From Fasciola hepatica (taxonomy: Eukaryota > Platyhelminthes > Trematoda > Plagiorchiida > Fasciolidae), in contig CANUEZ040000020.1 in the NCBI GenBank assembly GCA_948099385.1, positions 6,046,501-6,110,500 on the forward strand: DNA of 64,000 bases, read 5' to 3'. Positions 46,790 to 57,917 of the stretch are shown in pieces. The notes under the pieces are model-generated. The model searched no databases and was not told the DNA's origin. It saw nothing but the letters and a program-made list of their open reading frames with translations. Numbering within the stretch: the first letter of the stretch is position 1; every line of letters starts with the position of its first letter. Position numbers and translations under genes: made by a program.

Positions 46790-47665
46790 CAACAGTTTTA
46801 TTCTTTCCGCATTGCATTGCGAAACCAATGACCGAAACCCAGCCCTCGCCGCTGTCCACTTTGTCAAACCAGCCCCTTTTTACCTGCTACCCTGAACGGT
46901 CTACTTGCTATCACCTGTAACCAAGGTCTTTAAGAAACAGAATATCTGCCATCTGCAGCCAACCAGAATTTGGCTAATAATATTTGATCGCATGTACAAT
47001 TTTTTTCTTCTTTTTTTCACTCGTATAACTTCTGCCTAGCCGCACCACTAGCGTTCGTCTCCACTATTCCGCTTCTTTGACGGCTCTTCCTTGAAAGTCC
47101 GGTACGCGTCCATACGCCATTCATGCTCTCCAAAAGTTCACTGAAATCTTTGTGAAGCTTTTCGCCTTCATGTGAATTCCCATATGACACTGAAATCACC
47201 TGCACAAAAGGTCAGTTTTATTATCACCTTTGGCTCACTTGCATTTGTTTCACATGCTTCCCCCACAATTAGTTACCCAATGCTGGATCAGCGTTCTATA
47301 TTTCGCTGGTATCTCTGACTGCACGTTGATAGCTCCATGAGTACTTTACTTTTAGTCTGGTTCTTTGGCATCTCTTCCGCCCGGTTACTCGTTAGTGACC
47401 GTCCAGTTGTCGCTTATATCAGCAATTTCACGTTTATCCGTCTATCCACACCGCCCTCACCGAATTCGAAACCGATTTGCAGCTCCCGCTTCAACCATTA
47501 CCACCTTAGTTCACTCAAATACCACATGACTTTACCGGTGTATTTCAGTTGCTGTGTAATTCATAAATTTATACATTGTGAATACCTCATATTGACATGT
47601 ACTGCTGTATTCTCTGATCTTTACTTGTGCATGCGTATCGACCACGATCAAGAAGTATACAACTC
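46790..47665. repeat. Family D repeat, second copy
   Basis: Aligns collinearly with 25660-26545 (inside the BEL/Pao gag) in the same orientation. Shared blocks include 'gcgaaaccaatg.ccg', 'atctgcagccaacca', 'aaaagttcactgaa', 'ccgcccggttactcgtt' and 'tcttttggcatctc'-like stretches. Identity is about 80% by eye with small gaps. In both copies the minus strand has an open stretch of about 28 codons containing GEKL..DFSELL, but most differences between the copies change the amino acid, so coding is doubtful. Confidence 0.8.
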
Positions 47666-48508
47666 AACTCAATTCAGTTCTCCACTTTTACGGTGAGTCG
47701 CATCGGACCAGCCATCAGACAAGCGTGATGTGGCAAAATAGGTTTGCCATATGCGGAAGTACAGGTAAATAGGACCCAACACTTCCAGCATGTAGTGTCA
47801 CCAATTTGAGAGTTTGCCTTATGGGGGACGATGGACGTCTGAAAGTATTTTGAAGGAAAACTGTCCACAAGAATCTGAATGTTCATATGTGGAAGAATAA
47901 GCATATCTATCACTAAACGTGTCTCCTCATTTAGGAGTTTGTTTAAATGGTTTTATACCAAAGCAATGTTTTTAGGAAGATTGGAGGAAGTGAAAGAATA
48001 GTAGTTAAACCAGTAAAGAAGGGGGAATGCAGTCAAAAAAATGATAAGAGACCGAAAGGAATCTGAAAATGGGGGAAGGAGACAATGTTATAGGCCCAAG
48101 GAATATTTCTGAATGTATGCAACCGCGAGAGGTTATAGGATAGTTTAAAAACCAAGCTGTGTAGCCGTATGTAACAATTGTTGGGGCTTGTTTTTTGAAG
48201 ACGAAAAGGGAAAACCGGTATGGGGGACTCCGCCCACTTTCTTTGCAAGGCAAATTATCCTTTTTATTCAACTTCGGCAGAATCGGGTAGCCTTCACCTC
48301 CGTGTCTAAAGTGAAGATTAACCGAAGCTTGAAGTTCCGGAATCTAAGCAATGAAACGGACAATGCTGGAGTATGCGGCATTGTTGTTGGATCGGCAGAC
48401 GGAAAGAGCGGAAGACTAGGAGTAGCAACGGAATGCGAAATGTGGCTCGTAAGAGAAAATTAAATGTAAGGGAAGATGGGTAATTTCGAAGTTCTGGTGT
48501 AATTTACG
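47666..48508. other. Unassigned interval
   Basis: No gene recognised. Frames at 47674-47913 minus, 48005-48271 minus and 48188-48463 plus carry no family motif. Confidence 0.5.
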
Positions 48509-50061
48509 GGCCGTATGCTTGAGCCAAATCATTCTCGGAACTTGTACTCGTCTCTTTTCTGAGCGCTGTCATCAGGCTGGAAGTTAGTTTACGGAAGAGT
48601 GAAAGTGACTTCGGGATGAGAGTCTGGATGGCCTCTTCCTTCTGGTACCGCTGAACGATAGATCACTAACCGACGAAAGAGGCTGTGGTTTTGCGTCCTC
48701 GCGCGGCCTTGAGGCACACGTTTGCGGGTACTAGTAACTGAACATTCAGGAAGTGTGGAGATTGCTTCCAACCGTGTCTTGCCTGTATCATGCCAAGGCT
48801 GCCCGAGGGTGCCAGATGGTCCTACCTCCTCCGGCAGTTGGTTCCATGGGTCCATTGAACCCGTCTAAACTGAGCCCTACATGCGTCTCTCTATTATCCC
48901 ATCCTCTGCGACTCTCCAAACGGTCACCTCAGAATAACCATCTACTTACAGAGTACAAATTAGCGTCGCCGTTGCGGATCTGAACAATGAAAACTCAGGC
49001 GGACCAAGGTGAACGATGGTCTATATTTCCTGTGGCTTGATTTATCAGTGAAGTAGCTCTATTTTAATCGGCGACTTGCTCAAAGCAGCCAGCAGTATTT
49101 CTGTCTTTAGAGGATACAGATTACGGCAGCTACATATAGGTCGGTTCGCGGCCCAGTCACGCGTGGCAGTAGGAAACGTTGTGGATGAGCAGGGTTAACA
49201 CTCAAACAACGCCGGGGAACGAGCCGGAGCGCCTAGAGTTCTTCAAGTTGGTGCTCAACGCATGTGCCGTAAACCATTTGCCTTTAACTCAACCCTATTT
49301 GGTTTTCCCATGTACCGAACTCGTCGTTCAACCCATAGAAGTAAAACTAGTCATTCAGCGAATAAACTGAAGTAAGGCGGCCGGACCAGATGGGATTCAC
49401 CCTGCCATCAAACAAACACTGGTAAGCACGGTATCCAAGGCGCAAACACACTTGTTCAGCGGGTTACCAGCCTCGGCTACGCTACTCCCTGACCGGTTAA
49501 AAGTCAGAGTGGTGCCCCTCCACAGAGGAGGAAAGAGGGCAGTCGCATCCAGCTTCTGGCCCGTTGACCTTTTGTCGGTAGTACTAAAGGCGTTCGAAGG
49601 GGTTCTTCAGGGGTGGGACCAAGAGGCATGTTGAACACCACAGGACAAACACGGTAAGGCAAAACTGATTTGTGAAGAAATCATGTCTAACAAAAGTCTC
49701 ATCGCCTCTGGAGAAAGTGACCGACAGGCCGAACATAAGTGAACGGGCTGATGTGTATTACTTGGTTTTCTAGAAGACCTTTGACTCGGTAAACCACAGG
49801 CTGCTCTTGCGCAAAATTCAAAGCATGAGGACAGCACAAAGGGGGCCGAATTGGATGAGAGCACACCTCACGGGTAGGAAGGTTCAGATTCGGGTTGATG
49901 ACGAAACGTCCAGCGCAACAAGGGCATGCAGAGGAGTGCTGCAAGGGCCCGTGCTGGAGCCCCGTTCCTGGCCTGTATGAATGACCTTGTGGACACCTTG
50001 AGGTGGCCTGGTTCCCTGTTCACGGATGATCTTACTACTGTGGGGAAACAAGCTTCGAACT
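48509..50061 (-). repeat. Inverted second copy of the 15855-17407 block
   Basis: Reverse-complement copy (coordinate sum 65916) with about 1% substitutions and no indels that I could see. It contains repeat A (48509-49150, minus orientation), one copy of the 36-bp repeat (49151-49186) and LINE RT, here on the plus strand (49187-50061). The left end falls exactly on the 3' terminus of repeat A, and the outer 36-bp repeat of the first locus is missing. The right end abuts the LINE starting at 50062. This fits retroposition of a transcript from a locus like 15.8-17.4 kb, truncated at its 5' end. Confidence 0.93.
49187..50061 (+). pseudogene. LINE reverse transcriptase fragment (copy within duplicated block)
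   Basis: The plus frames read MWMSRVNTQTTPGNEPERL, then VKLVIQRIN (49179-49370), and HRGGKRAVASSFWPVDLL with SVVLKAFEGV (49452-49634). These are followed by KTFDSVNHRLLL, LTGRKVQIRV, QGPVLEP and MNDLVDTLRWPGS ending in the altered YADD box. They are the same motifs as the minus-strand copy at 15.86-16.77 kb with a few substitutions. Stops and frame changes are shared, so the damage predates the duplication. The fragment stops just after the catalytic box. Confidence 0.88.
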
Positions 50062-52790
50062 GCGCTGTCGTTTGTTTGTAACCATGAGCAATCCTGCTAA
50101 ACTTTCTCTGCTTCTCATGAGTTGTCGGTCCCCTATAATTACTGTTGACCCACAGCAAAGTCCTATACTCCAGCACAGCTCTGATCTTGTCCTCTTCACT
50201 GGGAGTTTGATAACCAGTTCCACCACACCCGTCCAAATCTCTGATAGTATTTCTGATGTTTAATAAAAGCAGGCTTCGCCGAGGTGGTGGATATTTAATC
50301 TGAATCAAGAACATCTTTACTTCTACCTCTTACGACCACCCCATCCTGGATGCAGTGCAGGACTCTTTATGGGTTGATATTCAACTTAGTTACACGTGTC
50401 TTCACATTGTCTGTGTATATAGACCTCCTAGTTTAGCTGCTTCTGATTTCATACCCATCAGTAACGCTTTTTACTACCTATCCGATATACTCCTCGGAGC
50501 TGAGCTGATCGCAGGTGACTTTGATGCACCCGATATCAACTGGGTTACGCCCACCTCCCCGCACTATCTATTTAGTTCCATCTCCTGCATTGGGGTGGGA
50601 CTCTGGACCCAACATGTTCTCACCCCGACCAGGAAGAATAACATACTGGACTTAGTCATTAAGTTAGGCTTGTCCAGAGTGGAGACTACCATACTAACCC
50701 TCTTCCCCTGGAGTGATCACGGAGTGGTTCTGTGTAATTTTAGTGCCTTCTCTTATAGCGACATACATGGCCCGCTTGGCCCTCTTTTTCCTCACTTGGA
50801 ATGGCAGCGACTCACCGAATCGATTTGCTCCATACAGTGAGGCAACTAATTTCTGACACAAGAACCCCAGCTTGCGGCATATCGGTTACATTCTAAACAT
50901 CTTTATCGTTTAAGCCAGGTCAGTATATATCAAACCTCGACAGCCGGTCTTATACCCCTACATCTTTGCAAATAAAATACAAAAAGGCCCTAGTGTCGTG
51001 CAGAAATTTTCATGACCTTTCTGTCTTCATCCTCCTGCATAGGCTCATTGATATTATTCGGGTCACCGCTGGAAAACTTTGCTTAAAACAGGAAGCTTCT
51101 GCCCTTTGCTGGCTGAATAAGATACTCCGGATTTCACGTTGAATCATAAAGAAAAACACTCTTGTCCAAGTATTTCATACCTGCGGTCACCAAACGGCAC
51201 ACGGAGAATAATACCTCTGAGATCGCCCGGGTTATCAACTCGGTCTTCTCTTCTTCTATGACCAATTACTCTGAAAATGCTCAATCTTAAATAGCTTCCT
51301 TTACCGCATCAACCCTGTCCGATATAGAACTTGAGCTCAAGGAAGTGCCTGAGTGATTCCATAATATTCAGTCTTCATCCCGCCCCAGTTTTGTTAAAAT
51401 TCCATCAGCTCCGCTCCAGTTTGGCGAGTCTGATGTTGCGTTTCTTTTTTTTGAATATCTCCAGCTTATCCCTGAAGGCGAAATTTTCCCGCCACAATAG
51501 AAAACATCCACCATTATTCCTCGCCACAAAAAGGGTTTTCTTTTTGGCCCCTTTAATTACCGACCGATTACCCAAGCACTAGTGGCCTCTGGATTATTCG
51601 GGCGCTTAGCTAAAAAGCTCTTCTCTGAGTATTTATTGTTTAATAACTCGGCAAGTAAGGGTCAACATGGCTTTCCAAAAACTCAGTCTTGTAACACTGC
51701 CAATGTGACTTTTTTCAACAAGGTCACTGTAGCTACAGACGGTAGGAAGTGCCTAATTTGTTCCTCCCTGGACATGATTAAGACATTTGACCGCGTTTCT
51801 CACCCGAGGTCCCTAACCAAGCTAGAAGCCTACGGGCTTAAATCCCCTATTCTCAACTGGTTCTCCTCCTACCTTCCCCACTGAAGCCACGTCATCTCAA
51901 TCGGGAACTATCTCTCACAACCCATCCCCTGCTACCAGCACTGTCATTCAAGGAAGCTTGTTAGGACCACTTCTAATCTCAATGAAAGTTATTGGCTTCT
52001 TCTCTATAATTCACTATGGTACTTTTTCCTACTAGCGGACGATGTAAAAATTGTACTTGAATTCTCGCAATTCCTAATACAGTGTACGATCCAGGAAGCC
52101 CTGAACAATGGTGTCACTCTTGGAAAACTGAATTCTCTGGTAAGAACTGCGGCTTCATGACCCAGTGCTGTTACTATCCTACCGACTATCTTCTTTTAAG
52201 TAAATCCCCTATTACCCACAACCCATCAGTGCGAGATCTTTGGCTGCATTACTCGTGCGCCCTCAACTTTAGAGTACCTATCTATTCTAGCTGCCAAGGT
52301 AAACAAATTCCTGGGATTTCTGAGCAGATTTCTCACCCTGCGCAATACAAGACCCCTATCGTATCTATCCTATGTCCAACCTTGCTTAGAGTACTGCCCT
52401 ATCATCTTCACTGTCTTTCTTCAAACCGACAGAATAACTTTGGAGAATGTACAACGCTCATTCACAAAACAGCTACTTAGTTATTCCACCACACTTAGTT
52501 AAAAAGAGGTCCGCGCCGTCCTCCATTTTGAACCTCTTTGGATACGCCGTGTGAGACTTAAGCTTTTATTCCTCCAAAGGCCCGTTCTTCGCCTGGAGTT
52601 TTCTTTCACTGATACTCTCAGCATCCAATCATCCAGTCCCTACCCCTCCGTCACAAAGACCTGCGGTTTTTTATTCCGAATGCTAGGCTGTCCATGAGAT
52701 TTAATTTCTTTCTTCCAAAATACCTCAGAGTTTGGAATAAACACCCCACGGAAATTCGTTGATGTGTTTCAAAACGTCAATAGCTCATTA
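50062..52790 (+). pseudogene. CR1/L2-like LINE: endonuclease plus reverse transcriptase
   Basis: From 50074 the plus frames give the endonuclease N-terminus (LSLLLMSCRS, then DLVLFTGSLITS), and a degraded RRGGG box near 50280. The frame at 50355-50840 holds HIVCVYRPPS, ELIAGDFDAPDINW, NNILDLVIKL and PWSDHGVVL, the catalytic and C-terminal motifs of the AP-type endonuclease. RT follows with a fingers block near 51.53-51.60 kb, SLDMIKTFDRVSHPRSL at about 51.77 kb, GSLLGPLL, and LADDVKIV near 52.04 kb. The thumb and C-terminus (TLENVQRSFTKQLLSYSTT) run to 52.75 kb. At least seven frame breaks make it non-functional. Such proteins nick DNA and reverse-transcribe RNA at the nick. Confidence 0.9.
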
Positions 52791-53658
52791 CCTTGCCGTC
52801 GATAATGATCTGATGTTAGCTGACACTACCTTGTCTGAGACTCGTGCCTTTGAAGTAGGACCTGACTTCTAGCCAATGTTTAAACTTCAATTTATATGCG
52901 TTCTTTTCCGATCAACCTCTCAAACCCTGGCAAGTTTCGAACCTCACAAATCCGTCCCCACACAAGCTTTCTCAATAACCCCATCAGCCGCTCCCAGTGG
53001 TCATCCGGCTCCAATCGTTGTCCTCGCTGTTCAGCCTAAAACGGTCCCTCGCCCTTAGACCCTGCTGCATGTCATCCCCAGTCAGTATGCGCATATCCAT
53101 TTACACCTGAGTTTGTTCAGTTCTGATTTTTTAGACCTAGTACTAGTCCACGCTAAGGCTCAGGTCATTCTGTTACTGGACCCTAAGACACAGCCTTTGA
53201 CGTTGCAACGGCCCATTGTCCTTCTGCTCATTCTATCCTCCATTCATATTCTATCATGCCTTGTTGTCACTTTTCTCCCCAAATCCACAGCTGTAAAAAA
53301 CGCCAGAATACAGCCACCTTTGAAGTTTTATTCACAATTTACCAACCAAGTACTTTTTTGCCCATCTTGTTTCGTGAGCACCGACTTGGCACATTTTCTT
53401 GCTGGATACAAAAATCGAACCGTCGACACCGTGTGATGTTTGCACTCCAATCGATTGCTCTTTGACTGACTCTGATCTCTGGATTTCCCGCAACCCAGCT
53501 ATGGGATCTCTGAATACTCAGCTATACGCACTGCCACAACTCATCCTAATCCCAACGGTGCGGGATGCGGTAAGATCCACTGCGTTGGCCGGTGCACATC
53601 GGGCATGCAGGACGTCTGCATCGATCTGCGGGGTAACCGGGTCGGTGGATCGCACCTC
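52791..53658. other. Unassigned interval before the young Gypsy element
   Basis: Frames at 52876-53058, 53113-53436 and 53399-53698 (plus) have no recognised motif. The 53113-53436 frame is hydrophobic (IVLLLILSSIHILSCLVVTF, a possible membrane segment by composition) but overlaps another frame and is probably chance. It may be the 3' end of the preceding LINE or target DNA for the Gypsy insertion. Confidence 0.4.
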
Positions 53659-53662
53659 CTAT

Positions 53663-54103
53663 TGTAACACGGAATGCTGGGGCGAGGGAACGGCGTGAAC
53701 ATCAAGGCGAACGAACGAACCAAACGAGGGCCACAGACAAAAGAACATGTGGCGAATATGTCGGAGGCGTCCCGAAGCAGGCAAAAAGAAGCACACAGAC
53801 GACCAGAGAGGAAGAAGCGGGATCTCCGGCAACCAGCAAGATAGCTCAGGTGAAGGGCTGCCGATCGAGCCGTCAACTGAGACAGTCGGGCCAACCGAAG
53901 GGAAATGACGGGCAAGAGAAGCAAGCCATCGGCCACAGGAAAATGGACAGAATGAAGCCGAAGCGCTCAAGCAGCGGCAATAGCAATCTTGGTGCCGCGC
54001 AGTCTGGAAAAAGCCTATATAAGCGATTGTATGTGTGCCATGACTTGACTTGTGTGATCGTGGGAATACAAGTATCCTGCCGTGCATTGTCGTCCTTGTT
54101 ACA
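53663..54103 (+). repeat. Ty3/Gypsy 5' LTR
   Basis: Matches 57918-58358 without gaps. I see differences at 53670, 53684 and 54092. A TATATAA box lies at 54016-54022, a plausible core promoter. Long frames through the LTR on both strands are chance. Confidence 0.97.
54016..54022 (+). promoter_or_regulatory. TATA-like box in the 5' LTR
   Basis: TATATAA lies about 80 bases before the LTR end. Its position suits the start of the element's genomic RNA, and it is repeated at 58271-58277 in the 3' LTR. Confidence 0.5.
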
Positions 54104-54104
54104 T

Positions 54105-54120
54105 TGGTGCCGTGACCACG
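54105..54120 (+). promoter_or_regulatory. Putative primer binding site
   Basis: TGGTGCCGTGACCACG begins one base after the LTR. LTR elements usually start minus-strand synthesis from a tRNA whose 3' end (…CCA) pairs with a TGG-initial site here. I cannot name the tRNA from the sequence. Confidence 0.65.
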
Positions 54121-54128
54121 CTCACGTG

Positions 54129-54809
54129 ATGAAGTTTCCCTGGCCTGTTGCGTTCGCGGATGGGGATGTGGAGGAATGGATCACGGATTTCGAAAGGATA
54201 GCGGCATGCAACGGAGTAAAAGGAGACACACCTTTGTTGGCGGCGCTTGGGGCACTGCTGACTGGGCGTGCCGAGGCGGTGTATGATCTGAAGATGGGGG
54301 GAAAAACAAGCCCCACTTATCGGGAGGTCCGTGCGGGGCTGGTAAAGGAGTTCACACAGGAAGGTGATCGGCAGAAAGCGATGGACCGATTCAATACGGC
54401 TCGTTACGACAGTACCCAAGATCCAGTCGTTCATTATCAGTACCTGTTGCGCCAACTATCGATCGGGCTGCCCGAGGCAAGTGGCGTAACTAGGGCACGC
54501 CTTGTTCGCGATCGTTTCGTTCAAAGCTTGGCCCCGGATGTCCAAGGCAGGTTGAGAATAGCGATTGCGTGCGGCGTGAATGATACAGAACGCCTGTTTA
54601 TGATTGTTCGTGCAGTCCAAGAAGAAGTGACAGTTTCCCGACTAGAGCAATCGGATTTGGAGTCCACGTTGCAGAAGATGAGCGAGGAAACCACACAATG
54701 AAAACTGGAACTCAATCGACAAACACAACGCAATAATGACGCATTGACGCATGGAACACGAAGGAGGTGTTTTGCATGTGGCAAAGTAGGACATTCCGCC
54801 CAATTTTGT
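54129..54809 (+). pseudogene. Ty3/Gypsy gag
   Basis: The first ATG after the primer site is at 54129 (MKFPWPVAFADGDVEEW). The frame runs 190 codons to a TGA at 54699-54701. It holds a capsid-like retrotransposon gag region: ITDFERIAACNG, ALGALLTGRAEAVYD, VKEFTQEGDR and HYQYLLRQLSIGLPE. The same frame continues beyond the TGA into a CCHC zinc knuckle, CFACGKVGHSAQFC (54768-54809; CX2CX4HX4C). The stop thus separates capsid from nucleocapsid, which is not a usual regulated readthrough position. Decay is the simpler reading. Gag would form the cytoplasmic particle and bind element RNA. Confidence 0.92.
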
Positions 54810-55202
54810 CCAGAAAAACGCTTCTCGTCTTGCTTTTCTTTATCCGCATTCAAGTCGAGGGGGGTGCCTGTGGTTGAGATCAGAATTGGGGGCGAACGTA
54901 AAATTGCAGTCGTAGATACGGGGGCTGGGGTATCTGTGACACCTCGCGTTGAGAGAATTGTAGTGAGGCCATGCGAAATACGAGTGCGTGCAGTCGGAGG
55001 AGAGGCTCTGTGAGTAGCGGTAAAGCAGCAGCTAACGGTTCAGATCGGCGACGTTCGTGTGACGCACGAGATGGTACTGGTTGAAGGGGTCGCCGAGACA
55101 ATCGTTGGGGTTGATCTGTTGGAACGTGTAGGAGCAAAAATTGATTTTGAAGCTCATCGAATGCGGGTTGGGGAGAAGGATGTCGAGCTGCAATCCCGCT
55201 GA
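54810..55202 (+). pseudogene. Ty3/Gypsy aspartic protease
   Basis: In the same frame as gag, PVVEIRIGGERKIAVVDTGA continues with GVSVTP. The DTG triplet (54915-54923) is intact. The flap region follows, including GVDLLERVGAKIDF near 55.12 kb. Two in-frame TGAs, at 55011-55013 and 55200-55202, interrupt it. The protease would cut the polyprotein into mature parts. Confidence 0.88.
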
Positions 55203-56252
55203 GGCCGGCTGAACCGCGTTGGTATCGTAAAAACTTCCTCGGTTCCAGGTTGTCCAGTCCCGTGTGTCAGACAGTGTCTTCAGAGGTATGCGGAGTTATT
55301 TTCGACACCAGAGGATGAGTACGGCTTTTGCGATTGGCAAGAACACAGGATCAACTTGGTGCCGGGTGCGGTGTGCAAACCAGTGTATCGGAGGCTGCCG
55401 CGGAAAGTCGTATCGGAAGTCGAGAAGCAAGTTCGGGACATGCTGTCAAAGGGAATAATTCAGGAAAGCACCGGCCCGTATTCCTCACCAGTGTTGTTAA
55501 CGCGGAAATTGGATGGGACGTATAGATTTTGCGTTGACTCCCGGGAACTCAACCGTGTCACAATTAAGGACGCGTTCCCGATGCCACTAACTGAGGAGAT
55601 ATTTGAGCAGCTTCATGACGCGAAGGTGCTGTTGTTAATCGACTTGAGGTCGGGCTATTGGCAGCTGCCGGTGCTTGTGAGCGACAGAGAGAAAACAGCG
55701 TTCTGTGTCAACGGGAAGCAGTATGAGTTCCTGCGGATGCCTTTTGGGTTGTGTAACGCACCGGCTACTTTCAGGCGTTTGCTGCTCCAGGTACTGGAGA
55801 ACCTGGATGGTGTTGTGGTGTATGGGGATGATATTGTGGTATTTTCAAGGACGATTGATGGGCATGTGTCCAGATTAAGCGCAGTCCTAGAGAGAATCAA
55901 ATCGGCGGGTTTGAAGTTGAGTGCAAAGAAGTGCCAGATAGCGCGTGACAAAATCGTTTGTTTGGGACATATTGTTGGAGGAGGAAAACTGCAACCCCTG
56001 CCCGAGAAAGCGGAGACGATTAGGGGCTTCCCCTCGCCAAAATCAAAGCGCCAACTGAGATCCTTCCTTGGCCTGGTTGGCTATGATGCCAAGTTTGTGC
56101 CAAATTTTGCCCAGAAAGCTGGTGTCCTGTTTCAACTACTGAGGAAGGATAAGAAATTCGAGTGGACGTCAGATACGGAGGCGGCGTTCAGGAAACTCAA
56201 GGAAAGTGCAACAAATCCCTCAAAACTGTTTGACAATACCAAAGCCGCATGA
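55203..56252 (+). pseudogene. Ty3/Gypsy reverse transcriptase
   Basis: Still in the gag frame, the RT region carries PVYRRLPRKVVSEVEKQV, GIIQESTGPYSSPVLL, FCVDSRELNRVTIKD and LLLIDLRSGYWQLPV (first catalytic aspartate). RMPFGLCNAPATF and YGDDIVVFS follow, with the catalytic box at 55821-55832. The connection HIVGGGKLQPLPEKAETI and RSFLGLVGY come next. No stop interrupts RT itself until TGA at 56250-56252, which results from a frame change near 56.21-56.25 kb. All metal-binding aspartates are present. It would copy the genomic RNA into double-stranded DNA. Confidence 0.95.
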
Positions 56253-56600
56253 GAAATTCGCCGTAGCTGTGGATGCCAGTGGCGTCGGAATTGGCGCAGT
56301 ATTAGCACAACCGTCTGGGGTGATCGAGCACGCCAGCCGACTGCTCACAAGTGCCGAGAGGAAATACTCCACCACGGAAAAGGAATGCTTAGCAATCGTA
56401 TGGGCACTGGAAAAGTGGAGAACATATCTGATTGCTACTAACTTCTGTATCAAAACGGATCACAAGCTATTGACGTGGTTGATGACAACAAGAGATCCAA
56501 GAGGGAGGTTGGCACGGTGGGCATACCGCCTGCAAGAATTCACCTTCACCATCAAACATGTTAATGGACGAGAAAACGAAATACCGTACTTATTATCCCG
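56206..56600 (+). pseudogene. Ty3/Gypsy RNase H domain
   Basis: After the frame change the second frame gives FAVAVDASGVGIGAVLAQ, with the first RNase H aspartate. IEHASRLLTSAERKYSTTEK and CLAIVWALEKWR carry the catalytic glutamate region. TDHKLLTWLM has the next aspartate, and FTIKHVNGRENEI ends the domain. The usual final D.LSR box reads YLLSR here, so the last catalytic aspartate appears replaced by tyrosine. It would degrade the RNA strand of the hybrid. Confidence 0.92.
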
Positions 56601-57917
56601 CCCGATCCCAGACGACCAACTGCCGGCTGAGGCGATCCCAGTGAATCGGCTAATGTCAAACGATGATGTTTTCAGCCATCAAAGAAATGACAGTCTGGTG
56701 CGGACGATTTGTTCACATCTTCAAGCCAAAACAAGACCAGACGGGAGCTCACCTGCACTGCGCGACCGACTGAAAATTTGGGAGCGATTGCATGCGGAAG
56801 ATGGCAAGCTGTTCGTTGACGTTGATGTGGGACAGGGTCTGCGACCCAGACGACTGCCTTTTGTTCCCGAGGCCGTACGTGAGCAGGCAATACAGCTAGC
56901 GCACGACAGTGCTCACATAGGACAACAACAAGTCTTCGAATTATTGCGGCGCAGAGTCCTCTGGCCCACGATGCGGCACGACGTTGACGACTACATACGA
57001 ACTTGCCCTGATTGTCAACGGAACCTGGAGCACGCAACAGCTGCACCGCCAATGCAGCCCATAGAAGCACAGCGAGTCTTTTAAAGCTGGGGTTTAGACA
57101 TTTTTGGTCCTTTACCTGTAAGTGTTACTGGAAACCGGTACATCATGACAATGGTTGACCACATGTCTCGCTGGGTGGAAGCAATCCCGATACCGGATCA
57201 AACAGGCGATACGGTCTCTCGAGTGTTCGTCGATAATGTGGTGGCGCGATTTGGTGTACCAGAAACGGTCATCACTGACCAGGGTCCCTGCTTCGAATCA
57301 AAGAAATTTCGAGACATGTTGGAACAGTGGAGGATCCGGCGAATACGAACGTCGCCTTACCACCCTCAGGCAAACGGAATGACGGAAAGATTTAACAGAA
57401 AGCTGAAGGAGTGGCTAAATGACCACGGAAGCGATTGGCAAGAAGGACTATCGGAGATATTACTCAGTTACCGCTCAACGAACCATTCAACAACGGGGAC
57501 GACACCGTTTGAACTGGTTTTTGGGCAGGAACCTAGAACGCGACTGGATGTGTGGCTCAACATGAAGAATGATAAACCTCTGACAACCCGCGAGCGGAGG
57601 CATCTAGAGAAAGTGGCCGTACAACAGACAGGAATTGCTCAGAGTCGTAACAAGGCAAGGTACGATAGACGAAACCAAACACACAAATGGGATCCGTTCA
57701 TGTCCGGACAGCTGGTAAAAGTGAGGAATCGTAACAGACCTGCAGTAGCCGGTCCGGGGGCTAGCAAGTTCCACAAACGATGGAGTGGACCCTACACCGT
57801 ACTAGAGAGGAAGAATTCCAGTTTCAAAATCGATCAAGGACCAAAAGGCATATGGGTTAACGGATGCGACTTGGCACCCTGGCACGTCCGGACCGAATGT
57901 TTTAAAGGAAGGGCGAG
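56601..57917 (+). pseudogene. Ty3/Gypsy integrase with GPY/F module
   Basis: The zinc domain reads AHDSAHIGQQQVFELLRRRV followed by CPDCQ. A TAA at 57082-57084 interrupts the approach to the core, then SWGLDIFGPLP gives the first catalytic aspartate. The frame 57145 onward contains VITDQGPCFESKKF (second aspartate) and HPQANGMTERFNRKL (glutamate). It continues to a GPY/F module, KFHKRWSGPYTVLERKN, near 57.77-57.82 kb, and runs on into the 3' LTR. Catalytic residues are intact apart from the stop. The enzyme would insert cDNA, leaving the observed 4-bp duplication. Confidence 0.94.
57905..57917 (+). promoter_or_regulatory. Polypurine tract
   Basis: A purine-rich stretch (aaaggaagggcgag) ends at the 3' LTR boundary, where plus-strand synthesis would be primed. 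One C interrupts it. Confidence 0.6.

Noticed and set aside
50000..50061. Target duplication around the retroposed block (48508 / 50062)
   Set aside because: The flanking bases on the two sides do not match at any short offset that I tried. The right flank is another LINE, so the original flank may be lost.
53850..54128. Long open frame upstream of the Gypsy gag ATG, and long frames on both strands of the LTRs (53541-54087, 57802-58411)
   Set aside because: They lie in the non-coding LTR. The same frames appear in both LTR copies, and gag homology begins only at the ATG after the primer site.
54699..54701. Programmed TGA readthrough between gag and pol in the young Gypsy element
   Set aside because: The stop lies before the zinc knuckle, inside gag, and two further TGAs follow in the protease. 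Decay is simpler.
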